Shown here: in pieces, positions 58,272 to 64,000 of the stretch
Numbering within the stretch: position 1 is the first letter of the stretch
Layout: each line of letters begins with the position of its first letter
Assembly: GCA_964419095.1 (NCBI GenBank)
Contig: CAYQOG010000001.1
Coordinates: forward strand, 27,515-91,514
Origin: JAKAVK01 sp964419095
GTDB taxonomy: Archaea; Micrarchaeota; Micrarchaeia; Micrarchaeales; CABMGC01
DNA length: 64,000 nucleotides
Direction: 5' to 3'
Notes under the pieces: model-generated
The model's database searches: none
What the model saw: only the letters and a program-made list of their open reading frames with translations
Told to the model about the DNA's origin: nothing
Translations under genes and position numbers: made by a program

Positions 58272-59255
58272 TCATTTTTCTATCAGCTTCCTCAGTTTCT
58301 CCACCATGCTCAACTGCACCCCCATGGGAAGCCCATCGACCGATGGAACATTTAGCCCGGTGATTCCGTCTATGGCTCCTGCCTCGACCATCATCTCTAT
58401 CATCGCCTCCTCAGAGTCCATAGTATGCATAAGCTCAGGTTTTCCGGAAAGGAAAGCAAGACATGCCTCAACGCCATAGCCCCCCCAATTCGATACGGTG
58501 GCTGCGACAATCATGTCTACCTTCGAATCTGCAGCTATGCCTCCGCCACATCCACATTCGCATTCCCTTGCATGTGGCACTATCTTTTCCACTGTTTTCT
58601 TGAGATTTCCCATTCCTATCTCGTTACCGCCGTCTCCAATTGCTACTGTAAGGATGCCGGCCTTCTCCGCTTCCCCAATCAGCGGCTCTATCTTCGAGTG
58701 GATCAAGCTTACGTTGAGCCCGCGCATCGTGTGATACTCGCCCTTGCTGTTCCTGCCTGCCTTCTCTATCGCCAACACCAGCGAAGGATTATACTTCCTG
58801 ATTATCCTCTTCGCTTCAATCTCTCCCTTTCTCAGCTCAATCGGAAAGCCTATCACAGTGGCAACTCCCTTTTGTCTTCCTTTTCCAAATTTCTCCAAAT
58901 TGACCAGGTCCTGTCCTGCTCCGTTAAGCGCAGCCTCGACTATCCCTACTGACTCCTCCTCAGTCACTATCAATGAATTGCATCCATACAGCAGGCCAAA
59001 TATCCTTGCCAAAGCCGCAGCTCCTGCAGGTCCATCTGTTTCCTGAACATTCTTGGGAGGAATCGAGAAGCCAGTGGAGATGACAACTGTACCTCCGTCT
59101 TTCAGTGACTCATTTATCCTTACTGCTGCCGCCATCGCCACTGGTCCCGCGGCAAGCTCTCTTGCATGGCCTGCAAGCCCACCTATCACCCCTCTGCCAT
59201 TCAAATCCGCGGTTATCTGCTCGTCTATGAGATCAGGCACGTTTTGGTGAGGCAT
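58272..59255 (-). CDS. D-glutamate cyclase (DUF4392)
   Basis: The 327-residue protein matches DUF4392/D-glutamate cyclase: GPAGAAALARIFGLLYGCNSLIVTEEESVG, IEKAGRNSKGEYHTMRGLNVS, VAIGDGGNEIGMGN and the CECGCGGGIAADSKVD cysteine region near the C-terminal part. Related enzymes turn D-glutamate into 5-oxo-D-proline. Within a membrane transporter and regulator context, it may be part of D-amino acid handling (inference). The start MPHQNVPDLIDEQI lies 42 bases past the DMT stop on the same strand. Confidence 0.85.
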   Translation of the reverse strand: MPHQNVPDLIDEQITADLNGRGVIGGLAGHARELAAGPVAMAAAVRINESLKDGGTVVISTGFSIPPKNVQETDGPAGAAALARIFGLLYGCNSLIVTEEESVGIVEAALNGAGQDLVNLEKFGKGRQKGVATVIGFPIELRKGEIEAKRIIRKYNPSLVLAIEKAGRNSKGEYHTMRGLNVSLIHSKIEPLIGEAEKAGILTVAIGDGGNEIGMGNLKKTVEKIVPHARECECGCGGGIAADSKVDMIVAATVSNWGGYGVEACLAFLSGKPELMHTMDSEEAMIEMMVEAGAIDGITGLNVPSVDGLPMGVQLSMVEKLRKLIEK

Positions 59256-59297
59256 AGTGCTCTATTCTAGATACCAGCCAAATCTATTAACGCTTGC

Positions 59298-60548
59298 CTA
59301 CTTTGATGGTGGCTTCAGATCTATGCTCATATTCAATTTCTCGAAGAAGGCCTCATTGTCATCCATCCTGCCCGCCTTCATCACAACGAAATCATTCGGC
59401 CCAGCCCCTACTATCTCCTTGACGTACTTCGACTCGCTTCCGAATTTCGGATGCGCGTCCGTGTACACATTCTCATAGGATCCGCTTCTCATGAAGCTCT
59501 CGAAGTTTCCCTTATGGTCATTGTGAAGCTTCACAGCGAGCACCCTCTCCCCACCGCTTATGTTGCCAGCCGCGCCAACCTCGGCACTCCCTGCGAATAC
59601 CCCTGTGACATCGAACATGACCGTATGCTTTATCGTGCTCCCCTTCCTTGTGAGATATGAGCCTCCGGTCCTGTCAAAGCGTTGTATGGCTATGCCCAGG
59701 GCCGCAAGCCCGGCTATCACAAGGTAGTAAGGATATATCGCCTCGCCGAGCAGCACTGATGCCCATACGAAGCTGAGGAAAGGCGAGAAGAGATAGGCAT
59801 TGGTGGTTATGGACACCTTGACCGTCTTGAGCGCCATGAAGTAAGTATAGAAGCTTATCACGTTGAAGTATACGCCCATCAACACTATGACAAGCCAGTC
59901 GGTGACGCTCATGGAATTGGTCGGGAACCCTTCCAGGGTGAAGATGAACGCGAAGAGGATGAACATGACTATTGCAGACACGGCAATCAGGAGATCTGTA
60001 TCGAACATGAACTTCCTCATGCAGACTATGGAGAACGCATAGGCGAAGGTGAACATGACAAGGAGCATTATGACTGAAACGTTGGCGTTGCTGAAAAGCC
60101 CAAGCAGGTTTCCTCCTGTGACACCCACGTAAAGGCCTACGACTCCTAAGACAAGCGCTATCACCTGCATCTTGGTAAGCTTCTCGCGGAGCATGAGCGG
60201 CAGGAATGCCAGCACGAGCAATGGGCTTGTCCTGAATATCGCGGTTGTGAGCGACACTGTGAGGAAGTGCTCCGAGTAGAGCACGCCGAATTCGAGCGGC
60301 AGGTAGCTCAAAATGGCAGTGGCGGAAATGTAAAGGAGCGTTTTCCTGCTCCTGAGCAGCTCGGGCAGTTTATGCAGCTTCCCCTTGACCGCAAGGAGAG
60401 CGAGTCCCGTAGGCACAGAAAACAGGTAGACGAAGAAGAAGAACTCGAAGATGTTGGTTCCCCTGGCAAGGGCTAGCACTATTGGGATGAAAGATCCCGA
60501 TATCACTGAAAACGCAAGCGTTGCGTACGCCTTTGTCCTTAGATCCAT
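59298..60548 (-). CDS. DMT/EamA-type transporter with C-terminal cytosolic domain
   Basis: The protein has 416 residues from MDLRTKAYATLAF. Ten membrane helices are visible (about 8-300), in two EamA repeats; RTSPLLVLAFLPLMLREKLTKMQVIALVLGVVGLYVG is typical of the family. A soluble domain of about 115 residues follows (HTVMFDVTGVFAGSAEV ... DDNEAFFEKLNMSIDL), absent from ordinary DMT permeases. The ATG at 60548 is used because a TATA-like element (TATTTAAG, minus, about 60582-60589) lies about 40 bases upstream; the first codon at 60575 is too close. It probably exports or imports a small metabolite and is divergent from an Lrp-like regulator. Confidence 0.85.
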   Translation of the reverse strand: MDLRTKAYATLAFSVISGSFIPIVLALARGTNIFEFFFFVYLFSVPTGLALLAVKGKLHKLPELLRSRKTLLYISATAILSYLPLEFGVLYSEHFLTVSLTTAIFRTSPLLVLAFLPLMLREKLTKMQVIALVLGVVGLYVGVTGGNLLGLFSNANVSVIMLLVMFTFAYAFSIVCMRKFMFDTDLLIAVSAIVMFILFAFIFTLEGFPTNSMSVTDWLVIVLMGVYFNVISFYTYFMALKTVKVSITTNAYLFSPFLSFVWASVLLGEAIYPYYLVIAGLAALGIAIQRFDRTGGSYLTRKGSTIKHTVMFDVTGVFAGSAEVGAAGNISGGERVLAVKLHNDHKGNFESFMRSGSYENVYTDAHPKFGSESKYVKEIVGAGPNDFVVMKAGRMDDNEAFFEKLNMSIDLKPPSK

Positions 60549-60681
60549 TGGCCCACGAAAGCACCTCTCCTTCAACCCTTAAATATCTTACAAAAGTTGG
60601 CACTTTCAATACACATATCTGTTATTTTGCCATGTAGCAATTTTAGGAACATTTAAATGCTCTTTTGTTTCATACCAGAAC

Positions 60682-61764
60682 ATGGAGCACAACCCTCAGT
60701 CGTTCAGGAGCGAATTTAACGAGCGGCAGAGCCCCCTCACAAGGCAGATATTGAGGGCTCTTTCAGAGAACTCCAGGATCTCCATACTCGAACTTTCGAA
60801 GAAGCTGGGCGTTTCACGGAGGACCGTCAAGGAGAGAATCAAGAAGGCAGAGCAGGAGCTCGGTATAAGGTATACCATAGAATTGGACGAGGAGATGCTG
60901 GGGCTCAACTATCCGCACATAATCATGCTCAAATTCATCAACAAGCCGGATTACAAGGAAGTCATAGCCATGTTAGAGAAATACTATATACCGCAAACTG
61001 TAATGCTCACGCGCGGCAAATACGACATGCTCATATTCGCAAACGCGACAACGAGCCAGGATTACGTGCACTGGGACAAGACCATGCAGATCGCGCTCTC
61101 CAAGTACGGCGTGCTCTGGCAGTCATCTGACGTGGCGCACAGGCAGCTCGGCTTCTTCCCCGCACGCAGTGTCTTGATAGACAGGCTTGCAATTCCGCAG
61201 AAGTACAAGGAGATGCTGAAGCTGCTTAACACAGACGCAAGGATATCATTCAAGGAGATATCAGGAAGGCTGAACATGCATTTCAATACGGTCGCATACA
61301 ACTTCAAGAAGCTCGTGGAATTGGGATACATAAAGAGATTCACGCTGGTCATGAAGCCGCAGGACAGCGTAACGCTCATGTCCACCTTCTGCAAATACGT
61401 GATGGCTGAAAACTTCGAGGTCGATGCCTCAAGGATAAGGAGGGAAGTGCTTACAAGCGACGACAAGGAGCCGATCATGTGCAGGTTCCCGTTCGCATCG
61501 CAGCTCGTGGGAAGCTATGACTTCTTCTTCGTGGGAATATTCGACAGCTATGATGTCGCTTACAAGAGGCAGGTTCAGTACACGAAGCAGAACTTCAAGA
61601 GGCACAGGGTCAAGGTCCTCTATGGCGAGGTCACCGCAATACCGCTCGGCAACCTGCCGTTAAGGAGCATAGACGTGAAGAAGGAGTACAACACGCTGAA
61701 ATGGATTGCGGATCCTGCCGAAGTAAGCGCAATGCAGCAGGCACAAACTGTAGGAACGGGCTAG
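60682..61764 (+). CDS. tandem Lrp/AsnC-like transcription regulator
   Basis: The 360-residue protein has two AsnC-type winged helices: LTRQILRALSENSRISILELSKKLGVSRRTVKERI (about 18-52) and YKEMLKLLNTDARISFKEISGRLNMHFNTVAYNFKKLVELGYIKRFTL (about 175-225). A ligand-binding-like region lies between and after them (NYPHIIMLKFINKPDYKEVIAML, and the C-terminal SQLVGSYDFFFVGIFD). A single chain with two DNA-binding domains is an internal duplication of the family. TATA-like CATTTAAATGC (about 60651-60661) lies before it. Divergent from the DMT transporter gene, it is the likely regulator of that gene. Confidence 0.85.
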   Translation: MEHNPQSFRSEFNERQSPLTRQILRALSENSRISILELSKKLGVSRRTVKERIKKAEQELGIRYTIELDEEMLGLNYPHIIMLKFINKPDYKEVIAMLEKYYIPQTVMLTRGKYDMLIFANATTSQDYVHWDKTMQIALSKYGVLWQSSDVAHRQLGFFPARSVLIDRLAIPQKYKEMLKLLNTDARISFKEISGRLNMHFNTVAYNFKKLVELGYIKRFTLVMKPQDSVTLMSTFCKYVMAENFEVDASRIRREVLTSDDKEPIMCRFPFASQLVGSYDFFFVGIFDSYDVAYKRQVQYTKQNFKRHRVKVLYGEVTAIPLGNLPLRSIDVKKEYNTLKWIADPAEVSAMQQAQTVGTG

Positions 61765-62334
61765 TTAAAGCTCCCTATACCTGAAGCAGTAGGTCATATG
61801 GTCATTGACCATCCCGGTTGCCTGCATGTGCGCATAGCATATCGTTGTGCCCACGAAGCTGAAGCCCCTTTTCTTGAGGTCTTTGCTCAAGGCATCTGAC
61901 TCTGCGCTGCTCGCTGGAATCTCCTTCATTCTCTTCCACCTGTTCCTGATCGTATTGCCCTTGACGAAGCTCCAGATATAGCTGTCAAAGGTCCCGAACT
62001 CCCCCTGCACCTCAAGGAACCGCTGCGCGTTGCTGATTGCCGATCCTATCTTCAGCCTGTTCCTTACTATTCCTGAATCGTTTAATAGGCGCTTGACATC
62101 GGATTTGCCGTATCCCGCAACCTTCGCGGGATTGAAGTCGCCGAATGCCCGCCTGTACCCTTCCCTTCTCTTGAGTATCGTGAACCAGCTCAGCCCCGCC
62201 TGCGCCCCTTCCAGCACAAGGAACTCGAATATCTTCCTATCATCGTGCACTGGCACACCCCACTCCCTATCGTGATAGGAGATGTAGAGCGGGTCTGCGC
62301 CCGACCATTCGCATCGTCTTAATCTTCCGGACAT
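61765..62334 (-). CDS. tag: DNA-3-methyladenine glycosylase I
   Basis: The protein has 189 residues from MSGRLRRCEWSG, with the Tag family text RCEWSGADPLYISYHDREWGVPVHDDRKIFEFLVLEGAQAGLSWFTIL and the C-terminal MVNDHMTYCFRY. The zinc ligands (Cys early, His in YHDREWG and ND-H-x-x-x-C) are in place. It removes 3-methyladenine from DNA in base-excision repair. A TATA element GTTATATAATC (minus, about 62371-62381) supports this start over an upstream frame. Its stop adjoins the regulator stop with no gap. Confidence 0.93.
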   Translation of the reverse strand: MSGRLRRCEWSGADPLYISYHDREWGVPVHDDRKIFEFLVLEGAQAGLSWFTILKRREGYRRAFGDFNPAKVAGYGKSDVKRLLNDSGIVRNRLKIGSAISNAQRFLEVQGEFGTFDSYIWSFVKGNTIRNRWKRMKEIPASSAESDALSKDLKKRGFSFVGTTICYAHMQATGMVNDHMTYCFRYREL

Positions 62335-62455
62335 GGCAACCTCTATTCCTGCTGTACCTTCCAATTGCGATTATATAACTATTAAAGGCGATTCCTGATC
62401 CCTCCTGCCAGGATTCGTGAAAGGCTTAAATAACATCGCAACGTCGTGTTAGTCA

Positions 62456-62850
62456 TGTTCAATCTAGCGGCGAATTGGATAGGAGTGGTAATCGCAGCTG
62501 TTGCGTCGATGATAATAGGCATGACGCGATACAATCCAAAGATCTTCGGGAAGGTCTGGGCCAGCTACACCGGGTCAACCTGCAAAAGAGCATGGCAAAG
62601 AATGAGGTCCTTGCAGGCATAGCATCTCTGATAACCGCATTCGTGCTCGCAGCGGCGATAGTAAACATGCAGAGCGCGACTGCAATCCATGCAGTCGAGG
62701 CGGCCGTGATTGTCTGGTTCGGATTCGTGCTCTCGTACCGGCTTGTCAGGATGGCATTCGAGAACACGGGATTTGCCCTCCTCGCAAGAGGAAAGCATGA
62801 ACCATCTCACTGCCTTCATCGTGATAGTCCTGATCATAGTCTATGCCTGA
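62456..62850 (+). pseudogene. DUF1761-like membrane protein with two frameshifts
   Basis: The first frame reads MFNLAANWIGVVIAAVASMI then IGMTRYNPKIFGKVWASYTG and ends at a stop near 62622. The second frame continues NLQKSMAKNEVLAGIASLIT, AFVLAAAIVNMQSATAIHAV and WFGFVLSYRLVRMAFENTGF, shifted at about 62575. A third frame finishes MNHLTAFIVIVLIIVYA at 62797-62850, shifted at about 62790. Joined, they read as a DUF1761 four-helix membrane protein of about 130 residues. Either a decayed gene or two sequence errors; a TATA element (GCTTAAATAAC, about 62424) still precedes it. Confidence 0.72.
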
Positions 62851-62880
62851 TCAGGCAAGGCCCTGCTTGTCTGACTTTTT
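62851..62880 (+). terminator. hairpin with T-tract after the DUF1761 remnant
   Basis: TCAGGCAAG (62851-62859) pairs with CTTGTCTGA (62866-62874) through a 6-base loop, with one G-T wobble. It is followed by CTTTTT (62875-62880). The shape is that of an intrinsic terminator for the plus-strand remnant. It lies 20 bases before the end of the minus-strand secreted-repeat gene. Confidence 0.5.
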
Positions 62881-62897
62881 CCAGGGCAGCAGTGCTT

Positions 62898-63506
62898 TCA
62901 CTTGCCTGAGCTCACCGGAGGTACCGCAGGCGAAGGCAGCGTGACTATGTAGAACGTTCCTTGATCCCCATTGCCTGTTATCTGCCCTGATGTCTTGTCC
63001 TGCGCAAAGTAGTAGAGGGGCCATCCTTCGTACTCGAGCTGCTTGCTCCCGTCGCTCCTCGTTATGGTCGAGAACCCGGAGATGTTGACTCCCGCCGGCG
63101 CTTCAAGCGTGTAGCTTCCATTCACTATGAACGGAGGCCAGAAGCTGGCGCATCCGCCGGTGCAGGCGCTCGCGTTGCTGTAGCGCTTGTCAGGTGTATA
63201 TAGATATAGCGCAAAGCCGGTCGCGTTTGCAAGGTAATTCCCGTATGTGGTGTTGAACCCCGCGGTGAACCTGTATACCTTCCTGCTCACCGTCGTAGTC
63301 AACGCGGTAGTGTTTGCAGGTATGTTAGGGTGCCCTGTCACGCTGCTTACCGAAGTGCTTGATGTATTGTAATTGGTCTGCGAGACAGCAACCGTTGTAG
63401 CGTATCCTGGAGAAAGTGGCTTACCTGAAGAGGTAAATACGTATGCAGCAGCTGCAACAATTATTATCACGACAACTATGGCTCCGACGGCCATCATAGG
63501 ATTCAT
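62898..63506 (-). CDS. exported protein with PF03640-type secreted repeat
   Basis: The 202-residue protein has an N-terminal membrane anchor (VGAIVVVIIIVAAAAYVF), a Ser/Thr-rich linker with sequons (about 30-85), and two copies of the secreted repeat of unknown function (PF03640-like): ATGFALYLYTPDKRYSNAS and ACTGGCASFWPPF, then SKQLEYEGWPLYYFAQDKTSG. The C-T-G-x-C pair and WPLYYF are hallmarks. Bacterial relatives are lipoproteins; here the anchor is a membrane helix. Its function is not known. Confidence 0.85.
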   Translation of the reverse strand: MNPMMAVGAIVVVIIIVAAAAYVFTSSGKPLSPGYATTVAVSQTNYNTSSTSVSSVTGHPNIPANTTALTTTVSRKVYRFTAGFNTTYGNYLANATGFALYLYTPDKRYSNASACTGGCASFWPPFIVNGSYTLEAPAGVNISGFSTITRSDGSKQLEYEGWPLYYFAQDKTSGQITGNGDQGTFYIVTLPSPAVPPVSSGK

Positions 63507-63649
63507 TAAATCAACTATGCCCTTTTCTCACTAAACAGTTATTAACCTAGCAGATATGGAATATCGGCCCGACTGACGCCAGCAATTGAGTATGATGTAC
63601 GACTCCATTAGATAATGATGTTTAATGCCATTTGATGGTTAAATCTTCT

Positions 63650-63683
63650 CATTGCTAATGAACACTACTATTCATTAGTAATG
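63650..63683. repeat. 13-base inverted repeat
   Basis: CATTGCTAATGAA (63650-63662) and TTCATTAGTAATG (63671-63683) pair with one mismatch around an 8-base loop. No gene is within 140 bases on the left or 220 on the right. It could be a protein-binding site or an element end. Confidence 0.55.
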
Positions 63684-63710
63684 AATAGATATCTGTATCT
63701 GGACGTAAAA

Positions 63711-63770
63711 TGTCTTGCCCCCTACACTTTTACAGATATTGATATTTTTATCAAACTGTAGGGGTAGACA
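63711..63770. repeat. nested inverted repeat, TGTCT..CCCCTACA ends
   Basis: The ends TGTCTTGCCCCCTACA (63711-63726) and TGTAGGGGTAGACA (63757-63770) are inverted copies: CCCCTACA pairs perfectly with TGTAGGGG. The interior holds a second hairpin, TACAG (63731-63735) with CTGTA (63756-63760), and a core TTGATA TTTT TATCAA (63739-63754). The pairings compete for the CTGTA bases. The 60-base unit with TGT..ACA ends resembles a tiny element end or att-like site. Confidence 0.5.
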
Positions 63771-63906
63771 CTAGATAAATTGAGGGATTCGCTCCTATTT
63801 CCTCATAAACTGAAAATGGACTCGGCGATACGCATCCCTGAAGTGATGTGTAGAAAAGATATCGTTATATATGCAAATAAATGCTTTTGTGTAGAAATAG
63901 ATATTT

Positions 63907-64000
63907 ATGATTGGATTCAGGGATCTACAGAAAGAACTTTTTAGTTTTGCAAGTAGCGAAAACATGCTGGGAAGCCTTAGAGACCAGCACGAAACCTTTA
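63907..64000 (+). CDS. start of an unknown gene, truncated by the window
   Basis: The ATG at 63907 opens MIGFRDLQKELFSFASSENM and runs off the right edge (about 31 residues). The TATA element GTTATATATGC at about 63863-63873 gives a plausible start site. No family can be told. Confidence 0.4.
   Translation, partial: MIGFRDLQKELFSFASSENMLGSLRDQHETF

Larger units (their letters stand above)
63507..63906. other. AT-rich non-coding stretch with inverted repeats
   Basis: About 400 bases without a gene I can support. It contains two clear inverted repeats (63650-63683 and 63711-63770) and the promoter (TATA-like GTTATATATGC, about 63863-63873) of the partial gene at 63907. The rest has no visible coding sense. 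Confidence 0.5.

Noticed and set aside
1..64000. CRISPR array or rRNA genes
   Set aside because: No regularly spaced direct repeats and no rRNA-like sequence were seen anywhere in the window.

Overview
The window reads as a gene-dense archaeal chromosome segment. It carries an archaeal histone, both subunits of D-family DNA polymerase (DP1/DP2), Orc1/Cdc6, thermosome, proteasome alpha, the exosome (Rrp4/Rrp41/Rrp42), archaeal RNase P proteins, ribosomal proteins L34e/L14e/L37Ae, RNA polymerase subunit P and AglB-type N-glycosylation. PolD excludes a typical crenarchaeon. Tight gene packing, many leaderless TATA-driven starts, several very small proteins, LamG/CARDB-type surface proteins and a compact primase large subunit suggest a DPANN archaeon, most likely Micrarchaeota. 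That lineage call is inference; no rRNA is present to confirm it.

Layout. 1-2.3 kb: start of an Lhr-like helicase, a CARDB surface protein and a winged-helix regulator. 2.4-5.7 kb: prefoldin beta, two overlapping RNase P proteins, an OB-fold ssDNA-binding protein and a beta-CASP ribonuclease. 5.8-8.5 kb: a tail-anchored winged-helix protein followed by ADP-forming acetyl-CoA synthetase beta and alpha. 8.5-13.2 kb: Mre11-like nuclease, a small NlpC/P60 peptidase, a RimK-like ligase, Cdc6 and an Mrp ATPase. 13.4-17.8 kb: the archaeal superoperon psmA-SBDS-rrp4-rrp41-rrp42-L37Ae-X-rpoP. 17.8-18.9 kb: a histone operon. 19.0-20.4 kb: a thioredoxin whose CGPC active site is split by a 358-residue intein. 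20.4-22.2 kb: HisRS and an unknown archaeal protein.

22.2-32.1 kb is accessory in character. It opens with a decayed stretch holding a serine-recombinase fragment, then geranylgeranyl reductase, AglB with an unusual coiled-coil N-terminus, a glycosyltransferase, a six-repeat Kelch-like surface protein, an FAD synthetase-like protein and an AbiE toxin-antitoxin pair. It closes with a frameshifted LamG surface-protein remnant. 32.1-38.2 kb: thermosome, adenylate kinase, an EMC3-like membrane protein and an ABC exporter with a CARDB partner. 38.2-45.1 kb: isochorismatase-like hydrolase, L34e-cmk-L14e, then the DP1-DP2 polymerase operon behind a structured leader. 45.1-57 kb: mixed metabolism and information genes (class III aminotransferase, ThpR, primase PriL/PriX-like, SHMT, Fap7-type kinase, DEAD-box helicase) and a regulator with an inverted repeat over its promoter. 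57-64 kb: a membrane PLD-like protein, D-glutamate cyclase, DMT transporter, tandem Lrp-like regulator, Tag glycosylase, a frameshifted DUF1761 gene, a secreted-repeat protein and an AT-rich end with inverted repeats.

The strongest candidate for something new is the thioredoxin intein at 19.1-20.2 kb. It sits between the two redox cysteines, so its first residue takes the place of the resolving cysteine and its +1 residue is that resolving cysteine. This could make splicing redox-gated. Other candidates are the PriL/PriX-like primase without an evident Fe-S domain, the AglB extension, the reversed AbiE pair with an operator-like repeat, and the competing hairpins ahead of the replicative polymerase.
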